Origin: Chrysochromulina tobinii | Taxonomy: Eukaryota; Haptophyta; Prymnesiales; Chrysochromulinaceae | DNA length: 18,075 nucleotides | NCBI GenBank assembly: GCA_001275005.1 | Contig: JWZX01002243.1 | Location: 1-18,075 of the forward strand | Reading direction: 5' to 3' | Shown here: positions 10,301 through 15,346 of the stretch, piece by piece | Layout: each line of letters begins with the position of its first letter | How positions within the stretch are numbered: the stretch's first letter is position 1 | The notes under the pieces: generated by a model | Told to the model about the DNA's origin: nothing | The model's database searches: none | What the model saw: the letters and a program-made list of their open reading frames with translations, nothing else | Position numbers and translations under genes: made by a program

Positions 10301-12959
10301 CAGCACTTGAGGAGCGCGCTGTTCGTCAGGTGCGCGCATGCGTAACTGCCTCCGAGCGCCAGCAGTGGTGAGGGCGAAGGTGGGCTAGGGGGCGGCGGCG
10401 CACGAGGCGGCGGCAGAGAGGGGCTCGGAGGGGGCGGCGCACGAGGCGGCGGCGCGGGCGGCGACGGCGGCGGAAAAGGCGGGGCGGGTGGCGACGGCGG
10501 CGCGGGCGGCGCGTCGAAGTGCACCTCGAGCGCCGGCTGCTGCGCAACCGTCGTCCAGGCTGCGGTGCGGATGCCGCACCCGTTGCCGAAGTACGGCACG
10601 AAGACCCAGCCGTGATTGGGCGTGCCCGTGAGCCACCTGTTGATGCTCGGCGTCACATCGACGGTGTGCGTGGCCACGTTGCCATGCAGATCGTTGACCG
10701 TCGGGCCCCAGAGCGTCTCGATGGCCGCCGCAGCAAAGGGCCAAGGGGGCGTGGGCATCGGCAGGTTGTTGTACGTCACGGTGCTCGCATCCCAGCCGCG
10801 GCGGAACTCGTGCATCTCCGCCTGGTCGCCCTGGTCATACACGGTGTAGCGGAAGAGCGCGCGGGAGATGGGAGCCATGCCCGAGAGCGCGCTCAGGTCG
10901 AATCTCATCAGCACGAAATCGAAATCGTACCTGCGGGCAACAGTGTGGACAGGGGAGGAGAGAAGAACACGTGTGAGCATTGAAGTGGAAAGTAGTAGGG
11001 ATGAGGCCGTTGGGAGCAGCAGCTCTTGTAGCTGAGCCGACCACGTGTCGAGAGGTTTAGTGCACCGCTGGCCGCGCACGCTGAATTTCCGTCCCAGAAG
11101 ACCTCGGTGGCGGTGAAGTAGTTGGTGGTCGGAGCAGTCATGCGCAGCCACGCGTGCTCAGCGTTGCGGATCGTCATGACCGTGAACGGGGCGCGGGGCG
11201 GCGAGGGCGGTGGCGGCGGCGGCGCGGGCGGCGGCGGCGGCCGCGCGGGCGGCGAAGGCGGCCTGGGCGGCTGCAGCGTCGCGAGCACGACCAGGTTGAC
11301 GCGACGGTCTGGCGGCGCGTTGCACGAGCGCATCGAGGAGCTATCGCCAGATCCACCGAGGCTCTGCGGCGATGGCATCCAGATCCAGCCGTTGTTGACG
11401 ACGCCGTTGACCCAGCTCCGGACGCTCGCCGTCACGTCGAGTTCGAACCAGCCCGCCCGAAAAGCGAGTGCGGTCGCGATCGCTGGCGTGCGGTACTCGG
11501 CCTCGTTGAGGCCTTGCGCACCCGCAAAGGTGCGGAACGTCGTGGAGTTCGCGCTCCACGGCTTCGAGATCTCGTGCAGCTGGGCGGAGGCGCCAGTAGC
11601 GCTTGCGTTGTACACCATGTCCACGTAGTACTGTAGCGTTGCGCGTTGGATGTACTCGTGCGGGCGCAGCTGGTTCGGCCCGGACCCGATGATGTCGGGG
11701 AACTGCACGAGCACCGAGTCGAAGTGGCCGACGGAGCTGCTCCCGTCCCACCACAGGCCTGTGTCTTGGGCGCCGACGAAGTCGGGGGTGTCCGAGCGGA
11801 TCCACGTCGACTGGCAGCCGCCCGTGTAGATCGAGTTCTCGCCGTTGTACTCGTACGAAAATGCCGGGGGCGGCGGCGCAAGAGGCGGCGCCGACGGCGG
11901 CGCGGGCGGCGACGGCGGCGACGGCGGCGCCGACGGCGGCGACGGCGGCGGAGAATGCGTGTGAGGGGTATGGGGGTGATGCGGGTGATGCGGGTGATGG
12001 GGGTGATGCCTATGGAAGAGAAGTCTCCGGTGCTCTTGTGGGACGTGCTTGTGAGCAGCCCGCTCAATGAGTGCAGGGGCGGCATCCTGGCTGATGGTTG
12101 GGTCGCTTAGGATTCCGCTCTTGGCCGAGGCGAACAGCGTTCTAAAGTCGAGGAACGGGGAGAACACGGCGGTCGTTCCTACCCCGGAGGTAGACAGCTC
12201 AACCCCGACTCTGTTGATGCCGCCAGTGGGCAACACGATCCAGCCATGGTTTGCACGGCTACCCGCGAGCCACGCGGCAACCGATGAGGTCACGTCAATC
12301 CTCTGCCAGCCAGCGGTTCCTGGGAAGGTGCCCGGCAATCCGACGCCGCCGACGTTGGTGGAGCTCCACGATGACGATGCGAATGGGAGGTTGGTCCACG
12401 TGACTGTGGACTGTCGAAAGCAGGGGGGGGCGGAGACGGGCGCGTCAGCGCGAAGGGGTCTCAGCCAGGGCGCCGCACGCGGTTGTCAGGGGAGAGCGCG
12501 CGTCTTCGCGGTCGGCGAGCACACCTCATTCCATGGAACGACGAGCTCGCGGAGCGAGGCGTTGTCGCCCGCGTCGGACACAAAGTAGTTGAGCCAGACG
12601 GGTTTGGTTGGCACGAGCGTGGCACCGACGAAAGAGCTCAAGTCGAACTTGATCAGGAGGGCGGACGTGTCAGTAGTGACGGCTGAGATGACCTGTGGTG
12701 TGGCCGTGTTTATCGTCAATGGGCCGTCCCACCATCCTTGAGATGCGGCGTTTAAGTTCCAGTTCGGGTAGAGGTTCCTGATGTATGTATCAGAGACGAC
12801 ACTCGGGCCTCTGAGGATCACGCCACCGGTGCAGGGCAGCATGGTGCACCATGCAAGGAGAGTGAGGGCACCGTGCAGGCTCTGCTTCTCTCGAGGCCGA
12901 TGTGGCCGAGGGCAAGGAGACTTGGCGAAACGACGGCGCCATGCCATGAGCGATGCCAT
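1..12959 (-). CDS. Giant mosaic extracellular protein (3 exons, C-terminus beyond the window)
   Basis: I join three exons: 12959-12525, 12410-11080 and 10930-1, in all 12,696 nt or 4,232 codons, with no stop before the left edge. Domain order is: possible signal peptide; DNRLRE D1 (about 12815-12135), D2 (11862-11281) and D3 (11190-10515, interrupted by intron 2); seven RCC1 blades (10365-9307); Cys module; two TDN/lamin-tail-like domains (8982-8257, 8130-7387), each with a Cys module inside; two more Cys modules; seven RCC1 blades (6756-5721); four beta-helix modules (5703-262); proline-rich tract. Many Asn-Ser-Thr sequons and paired cysteines point to a secreted or surface-anchored product. 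A role in adhesion, cell covering or carbohydrate binding is inference. The start is uncertain: ATG 12959 (MASLMAWRRR, then hydrophobic GALTLLAWCTMLP) is plausible, ATG 12947 is an alternative, and the fragment at 13580-14315 could supply earlier exons. The exon chain and domain content are firm; the N-terminus is not. Confidence 0.85.
262..1643 (-). other. Beta-helix module B2
   Basis: B-type features are MTSILAEST, SERGKWGGLILLG, YNADDGFEFFGG and a tail RPSCTSPAYSAIDDVPGG...KGAFGNNNWLRGWS. Core is about 1305-936. It is the last beta-helix module before the proline-rich tract at the window edge. Confidence 0.8.
1644..3002 (-). other. Beta-helix module A2
   Basis: A-type features are VCGSFTVDQVF, YMLTCQTFVNAGV, FTALNPERSSSGSVTTDSS, ETRGQWGGIIILG, FNLDDGFEFFGG and a tail FNPLPLAVG...KGAFGSSTDNWFATYTWLGC. 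Core is about 2685-2316. It keeps the FN-L-DD variant and the cysteine placement seen in A1. Confidence 0.8.
3003..4342 (-). other. Beta-helix module B1
   Basis: It has the same architecture as A1 but with B-type features: no leading LCG/LTC cysteines, LTTILSES before the core, ERGKWGGLILLG, YNADDGFEFFGG, and a tail RPACGSAAYSNVDPVPNGDAFF...KGAFGSVNWLDGWS. Core is about 4020-3654. Its core is nearly identical at DNA level to B2. Confidence 0.8.
4343..5703 (-). other. Beta-helix module A1
   Basis: It opens with LCGTLSEDTFLFVG and VLTCHVFVPSGIVLRI. The core then reads ETRGKWGGLILLGSAPTN, GSLQYVRVWHGG, NNEINGITFGGVGSGTVVDH, NLDDGFEFFGGTVNVKYL and GDDGFDTDEGYQGKGQFLF (about 5400-5034). It closes with FNPLPS, KGAFGSSTDNWLAGYSWL and a C...C pair. 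The core matches a family of bacterial secreted right-handed beta-helix proteins, many from Bacteroidetes with T9SS tails, that carry 'NNEINGLT.GGVGSGT' and paired Asp. No catalytic residues are known to me. It resembles A2 more than its neighbour B1. Confidence 0.8.
5721..6756 (-). repeat. RCC1-type array 1: seven blades, exact 153-bp period
   Basis: The same landmark recurs at 6692, 6539, 6386, 6233, 6080, 5927 and 5774, every step exactly 153 bp (51 residues). Blades read HTCAYVTNSTLLKCWG, YGQLGDGTT, RATPTTIDVGGAVGLLALG. Six of seven blades carry an N-x-T sequon (one NNT, five NST) and all have the paired cysteines. The last blade diverges (TSRTRLKCWG) and runs into the first beta-helix module. 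Very low divergence between blades suggests recent amplification or homogenisation. Confidence 0.92.
6913..7035 (-). other. Cys module C5
   Basis: The pattern is CLNSCIGMPTFASDGRCDDG, then GPGAEYPDCQYGTDCSDCGLR. It is free-standing between proline-rich linkers and precedes RCC1 array 1. Confidence 0.8.
7108..7227 (-). other. Cys module C4
   Basis: The pattern is CGETCFYASDGACDDGGPASK, then CSYGSDCADCGPR. It lies between two proline-rich linkers (7390-7246 and 7107-7044), so it is free-standing rather than nested in another domain. Confidence 0.8.
7387..8130 (-). other. TDN/lamin-tail-like domain L2 with Cys module inside
   Basis: It starts GDCLFIAMKTDNPDNFGLLLF, then TLYVTDDNWL, HLTF, GDQLFAYVG and FLCAIDN, and after the Cys module continues LPNTLVDGYSEVSYGHYDNLAY and VPQLRRAITRVGNWITSN. 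The closing 'L..A...NW..SN' and 'LP..L.DG....' segments match what I know of bacterial members of this family. The Cys module (7648-7761) falls at a different point of the fold than in L1. Confidence 0.6.
7648..7761 (-). other. Cys module C3, inserted in L2
   Basis: The pattern is CTETCIWASDGDCDDGGPGSE, then CFLGTDCTDCGPR, a full copy of the repeat. It follows AEQWFAPLPNA and precedes NLSALPADRS, both of which I assign to the L2 fold. Confidence 0.8.
8257..8982 (-). other. TDN/lamin-tail-like domain L1 with Cys module inside
   Basis: It starts with GECAIIYVKHDDPDDFAIVL and GDTIFVTDNSYL and continues with HLTYTAPTFKPAGSVLTF, DDLIVYRG and NWFASNTLW. This follows the bacterial secreted-protein pattern 'GDIA...G.DDFAFV...GTTI.FTDN.W...G..L.WTAP', related to lamin-tail domains. 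A Cys module (8758-8853) interrupts it right after TDNSYLTG. Its partner L2 follows after a proline-rich linker. Confidence 0.6.
8758..8853 (-). other. Cys module C2, inserted in L1
   Basis: The pattern is CSDTCFYSSDGLCQDEFSSC, then TYGTDCSDCGPR. The DGGPGSE loop seen in the other copies is shortened here to QDEFSS. Sequence of the L1 fold resumes immediately afterwards (GETHLTY), with no intron at either boundary. Confidence 0.75.
9112..9234 (-). other. Cys module C1 (DGGPGAE...GDDCADCGPR)
   Basis: The pattern is CTNLC, then DGSCSDGGPGAE, then CNLGDDCADCGPR. Six to seven cysteines with acidic loops resemble a small disulfide-rich, possibly calcium-binding repeat, loosely like an LNR/Notch repeat; that comparison is inference. 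It sits between RCC1 array 2 and a proline-rich linker. Confidence 0.75.
9307..10365 (-). repeat. RCC1-type array 2: seven blades, 153-bp period
   Basis: The CTCAAGTGCTGG-type landmark recurs with plus-strand starts at 10301, 10148, 9992, 9839, 9686, 9533 and 9380. Spacing is exactly 153 bp (51 residues) except one 156-bp step, where a codon is added (TAGTGTLKCWG). Each blade reads roughly HTCAYVT.STLLKCWG, GQLGDGTT, PTTINVGGAVGLLALG. This is the 'HTCA...KCWG..GQLGDGT' RCC1 form common in bacterial secreted proteins, not the nuclear Ran exchange factor. Seven blades fit one closed propeller. Each blade has a Cys pair; only two blades carry the NST sequon. Confidence 0.9.
10515..11190 (-). other. 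DNRLRE-type domain D3 (split by intron 2)
   Basis: Landmarks are AWLRMTAPTTNYFTATEVFWDGNS, then after the intron YDFDFVLMRFDLSALSG, MHEFRRGWDASTVTYNNLP, HTVDVTPSINRWLTGTPNHGWVFVPY and PALEVHF. The WDASTVTYNNLP and HGWVFVP motifs make this the cleanest DNRLRE match. It leads into a proline-rich linker (10518-10366) and then the first RCC1 array. Confidence 0.8.
10931..11079 (-). other. Intron 2 (149 nt, GT-AG, phase 2)
   Basis: The donor is AGC|GTGCGC at 11080/11079 and the acceptor is TTGCCCGCAG|GTACG at 10931/10930. Splicing gives WDGNSAYDFDFVLMRFDLS, which aligns with WDGSSSVGHFDSVLVQF in the preceding DNRLRE domain. Without splicing the frame stops at 10910-10908. The length is not a multiple of three, so removal restores the frame of the long third exon. 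A downstream GT in the ACACGTGG context was considered but gives the wrong phase. Confidence 0.85.
11281..11862 (-). other. DNRLRE-type domain D2
   Basis: It lies in one exon. Landmarks are STWIRSDTPD, LWWDGSSSVGHFDSVLVQF, LHEISKPWSANSTTFRTF and GWFELDVTASVRSWVNG...NGWIWMP. It is more divergent from the family consensus than D1 and D3: the central FDLS is FPDI, and STVTW is replaced by NSTTF. Proline-rich linkers (about 11963-11868 and 11275-11193) flank it. Confidence 0.75.
11952..12017 (-). repeat. His-Pro-rich tract encoded by a 9-bp minisatellite
   Basis: The plus strand shows about four copies of gggtgatgc or close variants (11973-12009). On the minus strand this reads as repeated HHP, followed by PHTPHTHS. 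It lies between D1 and D2 just before a PPSPP linker. The local change from the GC-only proline codons to CAT/CAC and CCC suggests repeat slippage made it. Confidence 0.7.
12135..12815 (-). other. DNRLRE-type domain D1 (split by intron 1)
   Basis: Visible landmarks in order are SDTYIRNLYPNWN, SALLIKFDLSSFVG, LRELVVPWNE-STVTWTNL and GWQRIDVTSSVAAWLAG...HGWIVLP. This is the usual layout of the DNRLRE family, a beta-sandwich found in bacterial and algal secreted proteins and often next to carbohydrate-active modules. The domain follows the putative signal peptide directly. Confidence 0.8.
12411..12524 (-). other. Intron 1 (114 nt, GT-AG, phase 0)
   Basis: The donor is GAG|GTGTGC at 12525/12524 and the acceptor is TTTCGACAG|TCC at 12411/12410. 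Splicing joins PWNE to STVTWTNL, giving the typical 'PW.ESTVTW.N' signature of a DNRLRE domain. Reading through instead reaches an in-frame TGA at 12488-12486, so the intron is needed to continue the frame. Confidence 0.9.
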
Positions 12960-13579
12960 CAGCAAGCACCCCAACCACACAAGCTGCCGAGGATTGAGGA
13001 TGCTGCTGCCTTCAAAACCATCAGCAGACGCCACGGAAAGGCCAGCAGACGCCACCCGTTGGCAAGAGGGTAGCGCCACAGTAAGGCACGCAGGACCGAG
13101 GCCCGGATCGGGTTCTCGTGCGGCATGCGCAAGCGGCTTGGGTGAGATCCGCTGGGCAGCCCTTGTCAAGTACGCCGAAACAGTGCACATGGAGGCCTTC
13201 CTTCGAGCGCTCACCCCCGCATTGGGCGTCTTGTCTTGCAAAGGCCGCATCGAGGGGTCGCCGTGCCCCAAGGCGGTCTGCATCGTCCTCAACTCCCTCT
13301 CGGTCGTCGAGTGAGGCGCCGAGCTGCCAAGGCTGCAAATGGACAACACGCACGACATCGAGCACGTGTGCAAGATCTGGAGCCTGGCGCTGCCCGAATA
13401 CCCACAGTCGTGGGGCGATGGATTCTGTGCAGGCGCAATGAAATCCATCATCAAGAGGCGCCTCCCAGGCCGCGCCTGGGAGCGCGCGCGGCAGGCCCCC
13501 CGCTCTGTGGGGAAACAGCGAGGCCTGGCATCTGTGGGCCTCTGGTCGCGCATCTGCACGTTGGCGTCGAAGATCATGT
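12960..13579. other. Region without a confident minus-strand gene
   Basis: A minus-strand frame is open through all of it, continuous with 12486-14510, but its residues show no domain or repeat character and it could be an intron. The plus strand has a coding-like frame (see 13120-13581). A 13-bp direct repeat, cagcagacgccac, lies at 13022-13034 and 13043-13055. Confidence 0.5.
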
Positions 13580-13581
13580 GA
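13120..13581 (+). pseudogene. Unidentified plus-strand coding-like frame with one in-frame TGA
   Basis: One plus frame reads EIRWAALVKYAETVHMEAF, then GSPCPKAVCIVLNSLSVVE, a TGA at 13312-13314, and continues MDNTHDIEHVCKIWSLALPE and GFCAGAMKSIIKRRLPGR to a stop near 13581. Third codon positions favour G/C and the residues look protein-like, which is why I list it. I do not recognise the family. The stop, and the lack of clear ends, suggest a decayed gene fragment. GTGAGG spans the stop and could be a splice donor, but I see no good acceptor close by. It may also be chance in GC-rich DNA. Confidence 0.25.
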
Positions 13582-14315
13582 TCGCCCACGGCAGCGGCCG
13601 GCCCATCTGGCGAAAGCGGGTGGTCCCACGATGCGGGGAGAAGCGCAGCGTGGAAGGGCGGCGCGCCGACGCCTTTTGTCACGGCGTTGCCAGCGTACAC
13701 TGCGACCGTACGCGGCGCGGGAAGGACATCGGTTGGCCAATCACTGATTGAGCTGCTGGGCGAGGACACGGTGTGGGCGTGACCGCAGTCGACGCAGTCG
13801 GTGCCGTAGGCGCACGATGCGAACTCGGATCCGGGGCCGCCGGCGTCACTGCACGAGCTGCCGCCGGCGTCGAGGCAGTTGTTCGTGCATACCATGCCAG
13901 GGGAACGTGGGGGTGGGGGCGGCGACGCGGTGCGACCGTCGCAGTCGACGCAGTCGTTGCCGCACGCGCACATCGGGAACTCGGAGCCGGGGCCGCCGCC
14001 GTCCCCATCGGCGTCGGAGGTGTAGAAGCACGTCTTCGTGCAGATGCCAACATCGAGGACGCGATTCGCTCCCGCGCGGTAGACCCACGCGCTGAGCGTG
14101 AAGCCAAGCCCCCCGCCGACGATTCCGGTGCGAGACGTGGCCGTCAAGTAGGAGGTCGCATCCACGGTGACGGTGTATGCGCCGTCAACGGCGCACAGCG
14201 GCGGCGGCGGCGGCAGCGGCGGCGGCGACGGCGATGGCGGTGATGGAGGCGGCGGCGTTTGGCACTCAACGCTTGCCATGCCGTTGATGCTGAGGAGAAT
14301 AATCAGCCCTCGCAT
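13580..14315 (-). CDS. Signal peptide + LamG-like start + two Cys modules (gene fragment or 5' exons)
   Basis: From ATG 14315 the frame reads MRGLIILLSINGMASVECQT, a good short signal peptide with likely cleavage near VEC-QT. A proline-rich stretch and GAYTVTVDATSYL...GFTLSAWVYRAGANRVLDVG follow; the latter resembles the opening strands of a LamG/concanavalin-like domain. Cys modules lie at 14042-13932 and 13889-13782, the first directly after RVLDVG. Beyond about 13700 the frame stays open but loses recognisable character, although GDHMIFDANVQM near 13590 could be a LamG strand. The 3' limit given is a guess; GTACGG near 13705 is a possible donor. It may be exon 1 of the giant gene, since it shares modules and style, or a truncated neighbour. 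Confidence 0.5.
13782..13889 (-). other. Cys module U2
   Basis: The pattern is CTNNCLDAGGSSCSDAGGPGS, then CAYGTDCVDCG. It is separated from U1 by a short proline-rich linker (13931-13906). Confidence 0.7.
13932..14042 (-). other. Cys module U1, inside the LamG-like region
   Basis: The pattern is CTKTCFYTSDADGDGGGPGSE, then CACGNDCVDCDGR. The usual DGxCDDGG is altered to DADGDGGG, losing one cysteine, and the terminal CGPR has become CDGR. Confidence 0.7.
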
Positions 14316-14359
14316 GCTCCAGGGAGCACCTCCTGGCTGCGACAGCCCTCGCATGCTCC
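14304..14359. repeat. 17-bp direct repeat around the candidate start codons
   Basis: The sequence cagccctcgcatgctcc occurs at 14304-14320 and again at 14343-14359. Each copy contains a minus-strand ATG and encodes SMRGL, so the candidate start at 14315 has an in-frame duplicate 39 bp upstream. Confidence 0.8.
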
Positions 14360-14663
14360 CACGTGCACCTTGCATCCCCTCTCGCACCGTGCTTCGTAGC
14401 AGAGCTCGAAACAACCAAGTCGACCGCGCGTCTCCAATCGAGAGTAGGAAACCGACGATTGTGCAACTCTCGGCGGTAAAACAGGTCTGCGCGTCGGTGA
14501 TGCCCACCATGATGAAGATGAGAGAAAAATGCTTGGTGCTCCTGAGAATCCTAATCCCGTTTCAGGCCGTCGGCAAAAGTTTTGTTCCTTCTTTAGTAAG
14601 TTTGCGTCAACCGAGCACGCCAACGTTCGCGGGGTACCCCCCCGGCACAAGATCACCCCCCGC

Positions 14664-15049
14664 GTGCCCCGAGCGCGACGTGTGCACCATCTCGATGCCC
14701 GAGCTCATCGAGCAGAAATTCAAGCAGACCTGTCCCGAGCTCGTCTCGCTCTCGGCCAGCGGCCAGCGCTCGCAAGGAGTTCAAGGCCAAGCACGTCAAG
14801 GGCTGCAAACTCAAGAAGCTGGCGGACTCGCTCGGGATGGCGCCGCTTTCGCCCACGGGCAAGGTCTCCAAGCACACGAAGGAGACGCAGTCGCTCACGG
14901 AGACACGGACTGCCTACGCTATTTTCTTCGGGCCTCAGCGGCGGGCGGGCGACCTCCACGTCATTACGCACCGACTCTCGTGCGTGCAGGAGGCCTACCC
15001 GCACGTGCTCGACGACGAGTTTATATTTATATCATATGTCGCGAATTAA
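14664..15049 (+). pseudogene. Plus-strand gene remnant frameshifted by a 7-bp tandem duplication
   Basis: The first part reads CPERDVCTISMPELIEQKF and QTCPELVSLSAS in one frame. The second part reads ARKEFKAKHVKGCKLKKLAD, LGMAPLSPTGKVSKHTKE and VITHRLSCVQEAYPHVLDDE in another. The switch coincides with a perfect 7-bp tandem duplication, ggccagc at 14754-14760 and 14761-14767, whose extra copy explains the +1 shift. Both parts use G/C-ending codons strongly. Coding character ends near 15020 where AT-rich sequence begins; the formal stop is at 15050. I see no start and no family I can name. It is likely a decayed fragment of a host gene or mobile element. Confidence 0.45.
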
Positions 15050-15069
15050 TATACCGCGAATTAATATAC
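15040..15069. repeat. Perfect 15-bp tandem duplication in an AT-rich island
   Basis: The unit cgcgaattaatatac is repeated twice without a gap (15040-15054 and 15055-15069), inside TATA-rich sequence (tttatatttatatcatatg just upstream). The surrounding DNA is GC-rich, so the base-composition change is sharp. Confidence 0.9.
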
Positions 15070-15254
15070 TACGGACTATATTTTTGAGATTTACACATTT
15101 ACTACCGAAGCCCCTATTGACCGAAATCCCTGGTGCGCCTAACAAGGATCTGACGAAACCCTGGGTGGTCAGTGACGAAACTCTGACGACGAACGAGTTT
15201 CCGCACTTTAGTCTCTTCAGTGTCTTCAGTGTGTAATGATGACACTCAAACTTC

Positions 15255-15281
15255 GGCTCGGGCTCGGGCTCGGGTCGGGTC
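15255..15281. repeat. Short GC-rich tandem repeat
   Basis: About three copies of ggctcg followed by two of ggtcg. A short inverted repeat, agggttcaccct, follows directly (near 15286-15297). No function is apparent. Confidence 0.7.
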
Positions 15282-15346
15282 GCCTAGGGTTCACCCTATA
15301 TTTCACACGTACCACCTCGTGTATCTTGTTAGACCCATGCTTTCTT

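Larger units (their letters stand above)
14316..15346. other. Intergenic region between the two minus-strand genes
   Basis: It contains the plus-strand remnant at 14664-15049, then AT-rich sequence (about 15020-15120), imperfect short repeats such as tgacgaaac (twice, near 15151 and 15173) and cttcagtgt (twice, near 15216-15232), and a GC-rich tandem repeat at 15255-15281. It must hold the 3' untranslated region of the right-hand gene and probably the promoter of the left-hand one, but I see no defined promoter element. Confidence 0.6.

Noticed and set aside
5721-10365. CRISPR-like or satellite interpretation of the regular 153-bp repeats
   Set aside because: The repeats are contiguous, in frame, without spacers, and encode RCC1 blades.
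9307-10365. RCC1 arrays as a nuclear Ran exchange factor or ubiquitin ligase
   Set aside because: Blades carry paired cysteines and glycosylation sequons and sit in a secreted mosaic protein; there is no HECT domain or nuclear signal in view.
12486-14510. One 674-codon minus-strand ORF as a single gene
   Set aside because: It joins a LamG/Cys segment and the DNRLRE start through about 0.7 kb of characterless sequence and ends inside intron 1. Long open frames arise easily at this GC content.
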